The notes beneath the pieces are model-generated. The model saw only the letters and a program-made list of their open reading frames with translations, was not told where the DNA came from and searched no databases. Positions 54,325-64,000 of a stretch of DNA of 64,000 nt are shown piece after piece. The stretch's first letter is position 1; every line of letters starts with the position of its first letter. The stretch is from Pseudopithomyces maydicus (taxonomy: Eukaryota > Ascomycota > Dothideomycetes > Pleosporales > Didymosphaeriaceae), in assembly GCA_026873275.1 (NCBI GenBank), contig JANTUC010000016.1, forward strand, positions 744,001 through 808,000, written 5' to 3'. The position numbers were made by a program, and so were the translations under genes.

Positions 54325-56823
54325 GGGTATAATTGTAATGAGTTGGAATGATGGGGACGTGATGGATAAAACGAGTGCTTCTTTCCAATACTCCGCCGTT
54401 GGCCTGGCTGGGGTGTTGAATTCCTTCCTTCAGCAGCACTGAGCATATAGAGTAATAAAATCCAGACCGGTCTTCTCTTTAAGCAAAAGCTTTACGCGTG
54501 TCATTTGAACCTTAGAGTGCTATTTTGGAACTGGTCAATCAGTGCCAAGCTCCAATAGGAAATCCTTCGATTCTATGACCGACCTGCCAAGTTCCAACGG
54601 TCAAGCTAACCTTGACAATACAACTGGTTTTTTCCCCAGGGCGGACGAAATTGGTGCGCGGAGGACCAAGGAGAGATCTCTGGGCGGTGATGTTTCTCGG
54701 TCTTATTCTCCAGAAAGAGTGGAGACGGCCACGTTGGTATTCTTGGAATGACAACTCTACCACTGTAAATTCTCCTAAACAATGATTCTCAGTCAGTGCA
54801 AATGCGGAATAGTGCGCAGGCTGGGAGGGTTTGGCCTGTCCAGTTACCCCAGGATTCACAAAGACTAGGTTCAGTGACCGCTTCTAGGTTACTCTCCAGA
54901 AAACACACTGGCACAAGGCGGAGTGAATACGGGCGATACGCATACTGTTTCGGGGGTGCCGGGATCATTCCAAATTCCCCTTCCATCGATTCGGTTCACG
55001 AGGATGATCGGCCCCCTACTATCCGCAGCACAATTGCTTTTACATGCCATCATCCTCATTCGCCGAGATGGCGGGGTTTTCTAGGCAATACGAAGGGGTG
55101 CGCAGGCCCGCTGTCTGCACCCCTGGTGTTTGTGGCTGTGCCTCCAGATGTCCGGTCAAATAGATGTTATACAACTTTTAGTAAGCATAATGAGGTATGT
55201 GCGATTGAATGTTAGGAGGATGGTATAGCGAGTGAAAAACGTATGATCCTGAAATGTTGGATTAGGAAGTCGGTTGATTTAGAGAGTTGGCGTTTCTCGG
55301 TCAAATAACGGAGTGAACGTCACTTTGCGAGGCTGCCCATCGCACGTCGGATGCAATTTACCCAACATGCCGGAGCCTGCGACCAAGGTCGACAACGTTA
55401 ACACGCAGCATAATACCACTGCAGTCAGACCACCCCAATTGATAGGTGCAGAGTGCAACAAATTCTCTGGTATCCTGAAAAATGCCATGATAATATTTGT
55501 GCACAATCTCGGTGCTTTACCGGTGAAATGTCCAAGCCACCCCAATAGACTATCATGAGGTCGACAGGCATGAGCTTGGTAAGACATCATTGCGTGTGCA
55601 AGCGTCGCGGAGAAGATGCTCTTGTGTTTGCGCTTCCACCTCCTGTAGCCGAGACTACTATGGCGCGGCACGGGCTGAGTGATTCTATGAGTACCAGAGC
55701 CCTACACTATGATATTCGTGTGGTGTCAGAAATGGAAGTCGGTCGAGGGCTCGCTAGTAGCAACTAGCAAGGCCCACCTGTATCCAGCTGACAGGAGCTA
55801 ATTTCTAGAACTTGTGCCCCAAGGTCCAAATTCTCCGGTTCGATCGTGAGGTTTCCCAAAATAAGCGGAGGGGCGTTAGGGGCCGGGTGGAATTGAGAGT
55901 GCCTGCGCATCTGTCAAAGACACGAAAGATGACGGCGCATCCATTGACCCCAGCCCAGATTCGTTGGGCGTCGTGCGGGGAGAGCTGCCAACCCTGCTCT
56001 GAAACGTGCGCGCACGGATCTACAACAGCGGGACCCACTCGTAGATCCCACGTCTATTCGAACGAAAAACCTCGGAATCCTCCCAAGAGCGGAAGTAGAA
56101 AGAATTCGGGCCTTTCATCGCTCTGCACATGCCATCTGCCATATCGGGCACACTGATTTGCTACCATTCACCCGCGTTCAGATCGGGCTCAGCCTCCACC
56201 ACGCGTCGTGCCCAGCATTCGCGACAGCGACACCATCTCGCTTTTTGATAGCAGAGCAGCGTGTAATTCGCTGCGGCTACGGTGCAGTCCAGCCTCATGT
56301 CGCTCATGACGCGTACCTGTGGCTCTGACGTTGGTCAAGACTCTGCGGAGACCACATGGAGAGAGGGGAGCCGACCACATACGTCCAAGGCGTGCCAGAT
56401 ACGGGAAAGGAACAGTTCCACACGTGCAGCGGCACTACTATAGTATGGCCTGCCGTACATGCTATGGCTGGGACTGCAAGCGATGAGGTCCGGGTTGTCC
56501 CTCATGCGGGTAAGCCCAGCAACCGGGGGCTGATTAGAACGATCAACCACCAAGCTGGAAGGCTGTATTTATTAAACGGCTATCCCTTCCGGCCCTCATT
56601 CGATTGTCCAGATTGTTTCGCCAGAACCAGGTGCATTTGCATACGCCTTTGAACTTCAACACGATTGCGTATCCTTGTACGCCCGCTGCTTTGTAGATTC
56701 GCCAGCCCGTATCATAATCATACGGTGCTTGGCAAGCCACTTTACTCCTTTGTCGCGCAGCGTTCAGCTCAAAACTCTGGTCCCCGAGACACGTTTCTGC
56801 CATCTCGAAATTTACATATCGAG
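54325..56823. other. Intergenic, 2.5 kb without a recognisable gene
   Basis: Frames up to about 140 codons occur on both strands but have no domain or splice chain. One minus-strand frame (about 55279-55671) contains a hydrophobic stretch (LTAVVLCCVLTLSTLVAG) and could be a gene remnant; I do not call it. No repeats seen. Confidence 0.4.
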
Positions 56824-58507
56824 ATGAGGCACGGTGCGAGAAATGCTCTGGCCGGTGGCCTAGTCGCCCTGGGTATGCAACCACAAAAGCTCCGCTTGAT
56901 TGCGTCCCAATGCGATGCTTTGACTGACCAATAGCAGCGTCGCAAGCCGCTGCGCAGGTGGCCAGTGTGTGCCCAACGACAGACGTCTGCTTCAAGCTCA
57001 ACATACCCGAAAACACGGCGTCTTCTGGTAATGGAGACATCTTCTTCCAGCTCTCAGCGCCGAGCAGCTATGAATATGTCGCTCTTGGCCAGGGCGACAG
57101 CATGTCCGGATCCAACATATTCGTCGTATATACCTCTGGAAACGGAAATGTGACATTGTCACCACGCCTTGGAATTGGAGAAAGAGAGCCCATGTACAAC
57201 AAGGAGGCGAAAGTGACCCTGCTAGAAGGATCTGGAGTCTCGAATGGGAAGATGATAGCCAACGTGCGATGTAAGTACGCCAAACATGTTGACATTTACG
57301 CAACCTGAACATTTCACAGGCTCAAGTTGCAACAGCTGGGCCGGAGGGTTGGCAAGCTTTTCAGGAAGTGATGGCAACTGGATCTATGCCACGCATCAGT
57401 CGAATGGCCCAAAAGACAGTACTTCACAGGAGGTCAGTATCGACCAACATGACGACCATGCCTCGTTCAAATGGAGCTATGCGAATGCCAAGGGCGGGAA
57501 CAGCGTCAACCCACTTGTTGCAGCCGCAGGGTCGGGCTCTGGGTCTGGCTCCGGATCTGGCACAGCCAGCGCTGGTGGCAATACTCCCACGAGTTGTATT
57601 CCCCGTCCCGCTGGAGCTGCTGCAACGAGCTCTGGAACTACCGCCACAGGTGCTACGACCAGCCAAGCATCCAGCAAAGCAACGTCCACCAAGACGAGGG
57701 ATGGCGATGATGACGATTGGAGAAGCCACTATGGACGCCCAACTGCCCGACCAACCGACACCCCATGGGAAGATGTCTCGAAGCGCCAAGAGCTCAACTA
57801 CTGTGATGAAAACGGTTCTTCGAACACCGGCTTCACTCCGATAAGCTCAGGGGGCAGTACCAGCAACACAAAGAAGATGCTGATTGCTCACGGCACACTC
57901 GCTGCACTCGCGTTTGTAATCTTCTTCCCGTTCGGTTCAATTGCTGTTCGTCTTGCGTCTTTCACGGGCGTAGTCTGGTTCCATGCAGCCTTCCAGGTAT
58001 TTGCCTACATTGTGTACGTGATCGCGTTTGGGCTCGGTATCACTGTTGCAAATGAGTATAATCTGGTGAGTAGTGCGGAGCCTTGGCTCAGTGGACTTGT
58101 TACTGACATTGATCAAGCTCTCGGAGAACCATCCCATCATCGGCATTGTTGTCTTCGCTGCGCTCTTCTTCCAGCCCATATTCGGATTCGTGCACCACAT
58201 GATGTACAAGAAACATCAGACTCGTACGGTTTGGTCGTACATTCACTTGTGGCTAGGCCGCCTTGCCATCACGCTTGGAATCATCAACGGAGGGCTAGGC
58301 TTCCAGCTTGCGGATAGGATGAAGATGAGCTCGAAATCTGGTATGATTGCCTACAGTGTGATTGCCGGGTTCGTCTGGCTTGTTTGGGTGGCTGCCATCG
58401 TCATTGGTGAAAGGAGGAGGAGCAGGAACGCGCCGCCGAAGTATACGGAGAGCCCGAGGGAAACATCGCAGAGTGATCCTCCAAACGGACACTATGCGCC
58501 CAAATAG
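56824..58507 (+). CDS. DOMON/cytochrome b561 membrane reductase
   Basis: Four exons: 56824-56872, 56935-57270, 57320-58065 and 58118-58507, 506 aa. A signal peptide (ALAGGLVALAASQAAAQ) precedes a cellobiose-dehydrogenase-type cytochrome/DOMON domain (about residues 25-185: VCPTTDVCFKLNIPE, YEYVALGQGDSMSGSNIFV with the haem-ligand Met region, WSYANAKGG). A flexible linker follows (GSGSGSGSG, Thr/Ser-rich, Lys/Arg). Then comes a five-to-six-helix cytochrome b561 domain with His ligands in LIAHGTLAALAFV, WFHAAFQVF, FVHHMMYKKH and YIHLWLGR. The family moves electrons across the plasma membrane, for example to extracellular iron or copper enzymes. The cytosolic tail is Pro/Ser-rich. Confidence 0.9.
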
Positions 58508-58981
58508 GGTAGTCTGGTGGAGCCGGACAAGGGAGAGTTGGGTGTATATAGAGGCGTGGGAGAGTAGTAGGTCGAGACGGATACAAGACGCACTGGAAAG
58601 AACACGAAGTAACGATAGTATCGGCCCCTTTTGTACAAAGTTTGTTAGACTCATCCAATTTCCATGAGATTCGAGGCAGCCAAGTGACCTACAGCTTTTT
58701 CCCATTAATCTTTTGATGTCGTGTCATGTGGATGCGTTCGCTGGCGCGACTTCCACCACGCGTTCCAGATGGGGCTAGCGCTCACCGCACGAGCCACGTC
58801 GAGGGGCATTCATCTCCCCGAGTGGCAGAACGATTTTCGGCGGACGGCCAGGCAGTCAATAAACAACACTCCCCACAAATCTCTCTCCCGCATAACCCGC
58901 GCCCACCACGTCGCTCCGACGCTTCCCGCCTATCCTTAGACGCACTCCACGCCGCCGCCGCTCAAGGTTTATCCACCCAAC
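58508..58981. other. Intergenic, EB1 promoter
   Basis: No gene is seen. The last 100 bp are C-rich (CTCTCCCGCATAACCCGC-like), as in other housekeeping leaders in this window. Confidence 0.4.
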
Positions 58982-59964
58982 ATGGGAGAATCAAGGTACG
59001 ATGCGGATGGGCTGCATGCCCAACTTTCCCGGTTGCTTGTGGCAACGTGCTAACACGACTCCTTATCCAGGCAGGAACTTGTCGCATGGCTCAACAACCT
59101 CCTCCAGCTTAACGTCACCAAGGTCGAACAATGTGGTACTGGGTACGTCACGATGCAGAACAGGGACATCAACACGGGCGGGAGCACGGGCTGATGGTTT
59201 GACAGTGCAGCGCTATGCCAGGTCTTCGACAGCATATTCTGTAAGCGCCAGCCCGTCTTACGGATAGCAGGAATCGCGACTAACTCTCGCAGATGATGTG
59301 CCCATGTCGAGAGTCAAGTTCAACGCCAACACCGAGTATGCATACCTGCAGAACTTCAAGATATTGCAAAGTACGGCTAGCCCAACGCGATACCACATCG
59401 ACTCGCACTGACAGGAGACCAGATACCTTTGCCAAACACCATGTCGACAAGCCCATCCCCGTTCAGCAGCTAGTCAAGTGCAAGATGCAGGACAACCTCG
59501 AATTCCTCCAGTTTGCCAAGAGGTATTGGGACCAGTACTTCCCCGGCCACGAGTACGATGCGCTCGCCCGCCGTAACGGACAAGCCGGTGTTGCCACGGG
59601 TGGCCATGCACCTGCTGCCCGCGCTGCACCCGCCGCCGCTGCCCGCCGTGCCCCGGCCGCAAGTAACTCGGCTGCCCCGCGAACCCGGACCCCACTTGGG
59701 GGTGGAGGAGGTGCTGCATCGGCCGCCCTCCGCGAGGAGAACAACGTGCTCAAGGAGACGGTTGCAGGGCTCGAGCGCGAGCGCGACTTCTACTTCAGCA
59801 AGCTGCGCGACATCGAGCTGCTGATCCAGCAGGCTATGGAGGCCGACCCCGAGCTGGAGAAGGACGAGGGCCTGCTCAAGCAGATTCAGAACATACTCTA
59901 CTCGACCGAGGAGGGCTTCGAGATTCCGGCCGAGGGCGAGGCTGGCGAAGAGGAGACCTTTTAG
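58982..59964 (+). CDS. EB1-family microtubule plus-end protein (Bim1/Mal3)
   Basis: Five exons: 58982-58995, 59071-59142, 59206-59240, 59293-59370 and 59423-59964, 246 aa. The calponin-homology domain (1-115) reads MGESRQELVAWLNNLLQ, VEQCGTGAALCQVFDSIF, VPMSRVKFNANTEYAYLQN, VDKPIPVQQLVKCKMQDN, FAKRYWDQYFPGHEYDA. An Ala/Arg/Pro linker follows, then the EB dimerisation coiled coil (ENNVLKETVAGLERERDF, YFSKLRDIELLIQQA) and an acidic tail ending EEETF in place of the EEY/F motif of animal EB1. It tracks growing microtubule ends and recruits partners. Three introns within the first 120 codons are typical. The last acceptor is CCAG at 59422, which gives LQNTF; the earlier CAG breaks the frame. Confidence 0.93.
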
Positions 59965-60277
59965 GCGATACTTTAATTGGTGCGATGCATTTGAGCGCGG
60001 GGCTAAGGCTGGGATACCATTTCCTTAATGTTTTGCGATGCGGTACGAACACGGGCACGGCGAGAGGACGCGTGGCCTGCGGGATTGTGCGATGAAAGTG
60101 AGGCATCACGATAGATGGATGAGGAGGACACACAAAGTATCTCCAGAGGAGCCATACGCTGCGCACAAACGTGCAGCAGCTGTGGCAGTTGTGATTCAAT
60201 GAATATCTTGAGCATGCTCACTTTCCTATTCAAGCACTAGTATCTTGACCCTACCCCTGCTTCCACGTCTGCTCTTC
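59965..60277. other. Convergent intergenic region
   Basis: 3' regions of the EB1 gene (plus) and the hydrophobin-like gene (minus). No coding signal is seen. Confidence 0.5.
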
Positions 60278-60725
60278 TCACCCACGCTTTGGATTATAAA
60301 GACGCGTCCCCATCTTGATTCTTTTTCCCGCATCCGGACCATTCGATAAGTCTGGTATACCATGGACGTCGAGCAGCACCTTCTCCTCCGACCACGGCCA
60401 CGCATTTGTGCAGCTCCAAGCAGGCGTATCTGGGACCTTTGGCTCCTTTCCTCGCAATCAGCACACAGATGGTATATGGAAAAGAGAATGAGCTTACCGT
60501 TTCAATGCAGCACATGAACCCATTCGGATACTCGCTCGTGGAACAATCGGTGAGATTAGTGACCGTAACGCTGTCATCACCGCAGGGCCCACCGAGGTAC
60601 GCTTCGGAGGAGAACGAGAGTTCGGGGCAGCATGCAGGCGTGTCTGTCCCGCGGCACTCTGGCAATTCTTCGTCCTGGCTCGTGGCGAGTGTTGCCAAAG
60701 CGATGCATAGGAGAGTGATGTACAT
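60278..60725 (-). CDS. Small secreted eight-cysteine protein, hydrophobin-like spacing
   Basis: Exons 60725-60498 and 60436-60278 (61-nt intron GTAAGC..CCAAAG), 128 aa. MYITLLCIALATLATS is a signal peptide. The mature protein has eight Cys in the order C-x7-CC-x14-C-x12-C-x10-CC-x11-C (PEC, ACCPE, GGPC, TDC, FMCC, WSC), which is the hydrophobin pattern. The inter-Cys loops are short, near class II size, but the sequence shows no other class signature. Hydrophobins coat aerial structures and help surface attachment; that role is inferred only from spacing. If the intron is retained, the frame stays open to 60294 and gives 143 aa with a different tail, so the last Cys depends on splicing. Confidence 0.62.
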
Positions 60726-62123
60726 GGCAGCTTCCTGATCGTGGAAGAAAACGGGGAGTTAGGTTGGTGATGGTATTGTAAGTGAGGGTCGGGACTATAT
60801 GATGGAGGGCATGGAGACTAGCTAGCGTGTGTTGCGGTCGCGGTGTGATATGGGACGGGTGATGGCAGGATGGTTGTGGCAGGAGTGGGTTTGTGGGATC
60901 GGGACCTGGTTGATGGTTCGTAGGGTGAGGGTAAAATTAGTGATGGTGTTACCAGGTGGTAGGAGTAGACAAAAAGTGTGGAACTGTCAACAGGTGATGA
61001 TTGTAATTTTGTTTCGCATCTGTGATACTTCGGGTGTGTGATTTCGGTGTTTGCTCGACTAAATCTCGATTGTGGATATGTTGACTGGGTCGTCTCCATT
61101 GGAACCTTGATTGAACCTCCATGAACCTGTGGCGAGGTTTCGGAGTTCTCTAATTCTGTTATTGGGGTAGATGCAAAACGTGAATGGAAATCCAGGCTTA
61201 GAAATAAGGAATTTGAATGGATGGAAGTGTTGAGCACTCTTATCAGTGTGCTGAGCCACTGCAGTCTACGCTTTGGGGGTGTATGACAGACTGCGTATGA
61301 AGAGTGCTTTGCACGATTGGGGGGTATGATAGGCAGGAACGAGATCTGCCATTTAACCATATAAGTAGTGAGTCGTGTACTAGCTGGCATGCCTGTGTAA
61401 TAGCTACCCAAGAGTAATATAAGGGTGTAAGTTGACACAGGCTGCATGTTCATATGTTTCTTGGCTGATTTCATACTACGGCGTTAGGTCCTTGGTGGCA
61501 TTACAAGCTAAGACACAAAGTGGAACAGAACTGGGTATTTCCAAAGAAGGAAACAATCCTCTCATTCTTTAGCTCTGCATCACTGCTTCGTATTCCTGAG
61601 CAAACACCCCCCGCGGAAGTATGGTCTCCCGAACTGTGGTGTAATGTAGATCGTGCAAGGTGGAGAGAAACAAACGTATCAGGCATCGGAAGTGGACCGC
61701 ATGGTGCTCTAGCACTTGGCCTTGTGCGGACTAGAACGAAACATTAATCCCGTCCCCGCAGCGGACCGCGCCCCTTGGGCTCACCTATCATCTGGAGGTT
61801 CATTAGTGCATCACTTACCACTGCCGCCAGCATGCTAACAAAGGACAGCCGGAGCTATTGTCTTGTCTGCGGGCTATTGATTCACGTGCACTCACCCCGC
61901 ATCAGAAGTCGTCCCATCTACCCCGCTTGACCTCATCGTCCTGGGGATGCGGAACACGATGTACCGTAGTCTATATGAAGCGAGACCAAATGTTGCTTCC
62001 TGACACTGCAGCGTCGTCGTATAGGTGCTTTTTCCAAAACTGCCTGTACTTCCACATTTCCCGTCCACCACCGCTAAAATCACAAACACTGGTAATATAT
62101 CAAATTCCCTTGAACCTTGAATC
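60726..62123. other. Intergenic, divergent promoter region
   Basis: The 1.4 kb lie between the hydrophobin-like gene (minus) and the hydrolase (plus). A minus-strand frame of 218 codons (about 60818-61474) is open but rich in Ser/Thr/Pro without domain or signal, and probably chance. Confidence 0.4.
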
Positions 62124-63612
62124 ATGAGCAGCTGGTCAGATCTCCCAGCTGCGCTGAAGGGAAGCTTGCAAAAGCTTACCCAGCTCCTTCAGTCCGACGC
62201 GCAGCTCAAGGCATTCACAACCTCGAACGCAATTGACAGGCCGGCAACTTTCGGCATCAAATCCAGCGGCTCGGACAACACACTCCTCGTTGAAGTAAAC
62301 AATGGCTCTGCAAGCGTCAAGCCTGGTTCCTCGAAGGATGCTCTGTTCACGCTATCCGCTCTACCGGAGCAGTGGGAGCAATTCTTCAAAGAAGTGCCAG
62401 TAGCTCCTTACCAAAGCTACTGGGGCATGTTCGGCATGAACATCAAACAGAAAGGAATTGAAGTACAAGGCGACGAGAAATCGTTCGCGCACTGGACCCA
62501 TGTTTGGCGCCGCGTTCTCGAGCTCGCGCACGACGCTCAGTGCGGACCGATCAAGGAGGACACACAGCCCGAGCCAGACCAAGACCATCTCACCGGAAAA
62601 TATGTCTTTCTCGATGCTCCTGTGTGGGGCCGGACCAAGGTATTCTACGAATATTCTGGAGAAGGCAAACAGCCGATCGTGTTCCTTCACACAGCAGGAA
62701 GCGACGGCCGGCAGTACCACGGCGTGATGAATGATTCGCGGATGCGGTCGAGGTGTACGATGTACGCGTTCGATCTCCCTGGACACGGAAGGAGCTTCCC
62801 GTCCCAACAGTACTTTCCCGGCGCGCACACAAATACGGAAGACAGCTATGTGGGAATCATCGCGGCATTCGTCAAGGAACTGGGCCTACGGAGACCCATC
62901 ATCTGCGGTGCTAGCATGGCTGGCCAGGTCTGTCTGGCTGTGGCCATTCGACACAGAGAAGTCGGAGCCATTGGAACTATTCCTCTACAAGGGTCGGTTG
63001 ATTGTTGGATTGGTGTAAAGTAGTATCGCTGACCACCACAGCTCTGAATACCTCAACATGGAGCGACAGTGGCACGATCGATCGCCATATGTCAATCAGT
63101 CGTTGTTCAACCCCGAGTGGGTTTATGGGGTAAGACGAAGAGTGCCGTGTCTGATCTTCCTTTTGGTAACCTGGTACAGATGATGTCACCAACAGCCCCT
63201 CTCGTGAACAAACAGCTCATATGGCACCTCTACAGCGCCCAAGCATACGGCGTAAGATGCTCTCTTCTTCCTACGCCATTCATTGCACTGACTAGCTGTA
63301 CAGATCTTCCACGGTGATCTGGACTTCTACTTTGGCGGATGGGACGGTCGATCCCGTGTTGCAAGCATCGACACGAACGCATGCCCGGTTTATATGCTAA
63401 CCGGTGAATACGACTGGTCGAACACGCCAGAGATGTCACAGAAGACTGCAGACAAGATTCCCGGGGCAAAGCACAAGGCTATGCCGGAACTGGGGCATTT
63501 CCCAGCGACGGAGAATCCACAGAAGTTTGTCCCGCACTTGATTGAAGCGATCGAGCATATACAGAAGGTGCGATCGGGTAATTTGAGTACGATGAGATTG
63601 GGTTCGGAGTAG
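62124..63612 (+). CDS. SCP2-like domain fused to an alpha/beta hydrolase
   Basis: Four exons: 62124-62992, 63042-63129, 63180-63251 and 63304-63612, 445 aa. Residues 1-140 look like an SCP2-type lipid-binding fold (TFGIKSSGSDNTLLVEVNNG, ALFTLSALPEQWEQFF, YWGMFGMNIKQKGIEVQGD). The hydrolase follows: PIVFLHTAGSDGRQYHGVM (oxyanion), YAFDLPGHGRSFP, IICGASMAGQVCLA (nucleophile Ser), PVYMLTGEYDWSNTPE (acid) and MPELGHFPATENPQKF (His). A cytosolic esterase or lactonase acting on hydrophobic substrates is inferred. The donor of intron 1 (GTCGGT) is weak, but it is the only one that restores the frame with the CACAG acceptor. Introns 2 and 3 are standard. Confidence 0.82.
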
Positions 63613-64000
63613 ATGACTTTCTCATGGGATAGTTGCTGGGATAGCTCGTGTGGGGGAATTGTGACTACTTGTCCATTTGTGTGATTTCAATGAAAGAAAT
63701 GTTTCTGTGTATATAGCTCACACCGAACCATACAACAACGATGTGACTGTCTCTACCATCAGAAGAATGAAAATATCCACTTTAGGCCGTTGTGAGTTGC
63801 ACGAGGAAGGCGCAGCTGTTTGCTCTTGCCATGCCTTACCCCAGCATATCATATTGCTCAGAGAAACCAGATCCAGACAACACCATCATGCACAAATGAA
63901 GACAGAACCGTGTTAAGCATGATGCAGCATAGCATATCCTTCAATTCTCTACATACAAGCGGAGCTCGACATGGTCGTCTCAACGCGCCCTATCCTCCCA
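63613..64000. other. 3' flank to window end
   Basis: No gene is seen in the final 388 bp; any feature here would continue beyond the window. Confidence 0.4.

Noticed and set aside
55279..55671. Minus-strand frame with one hydrophobic stretch
   Set aside because: A single membrane-like segment is not enough; no start context, homologue or neighbouring exon could be identified.
59411..59423. Acceptor CTGACAG at 59414 as last intron end of the EB1 gene
   Set aside because: It puts the conserved HVDKPIPV segment out of frame; the CCAG acceptor nine bases later restores it.
60818..61474. Minus-strand frame of 218 codons
   Set aside because: Ser/Thr/Pro-rich without signal peptide or domain; sits in the promoter of the hydrophobin-like gene.
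1..64000. tRNA, rRNA, CRISPR or transposon ends
   Set aside because: No TPsiC-box/acceptor-stem combination, conserved rRNA block, spaced direct repeats, or terminal repeats with a transposase or reverse transcriptase were seen by eye; a covariance-model scan would be decisive for tRNAs.

Overview
The window is nuclear DNA of a filamentous ascomycete, most likely a dothideomycete. Almost every gene is split by introns of about 45-60 nt with GTRNGT donors and CTAAC/CTGAC branch points. The products include fungal-specific families: a Rua1-type regulator, F-box-like LPAELRNQIW proteins, GH28 and GH62 enzymes, a PAS kinase and small secreted cysteine-rich proteins. The order cannot be settled from sequence alone. 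Intergenic stretches reach 3 kb and are mostly featureless. There are no rRNA genes, recognisable tRNAs, CRISPR arrays or intact transposons.

Layout. 1-9.5 kb: a Rua1-like regulator, a Nudix hydrolase and a divergent LPAELRNQIW-domain protein. 9.5-19 kb, secretion and membrane: an endopolygalacturonase and an acetylxylan-esterase-like hydrolase side by side, a large secreted protein with an HxxxDFxAHSN signature, two neighbouring small CaaX-box proteins, and a membrane-anchored epoxide-hydrolase-like protein. 19.9-21.6 kb: an MFS transporter. 24.3-29.1 kb, a compact housekeeping island: a coiled-coil protein divergent from SF3B5, an ankyrin protein, the RNA polymerase III subunit Rpc11/POLR3K, and a C2H2-like protein. 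29-32 kb: gene-poor, with a degenerate ~150-bp repeat and a spliced-looking transcript without a long ORF. 32-43 kb: a homeodomain/zinc-finger factor, a PAS kinase and a DFGDF-motif trafficking-type protein. 44.7-46.6 kb: TEF1. 48-52 kb: an SDR reductase, a nuclear ATP8 gene and a GH62 arabinofuranosidase. 53.7-63.6 kb: a Kex2-type small secreted protein, a DOMON/cytochrome b561 reductase, EB1, a hydrophobin-like secreted protein and an SCP2-like/alpha-beta hydrolase fusion.

Most notable observations. (1) A nuclear, intron-containing gene encodes a mitochondrial presequence joined to a complete 48-residue ATP8, a subunit normally encoded in mitochondrial DNA. (2) Two adjacent small orphan genes both end in a doubly acylatable Cys-CaaX box. 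(3) One-base deficits in C runs break TEF1 twice, and also the ankyrin gene and the LPAELRNQIW gene. A broken TEF1 is implausible in a living cell, so the assembly probably under-calls C/G homopolymers.

All gene models were spliced by eye from consensus sites and reading-frame continuity. Exon boundaries are given so they can be tested with RNA evidence.
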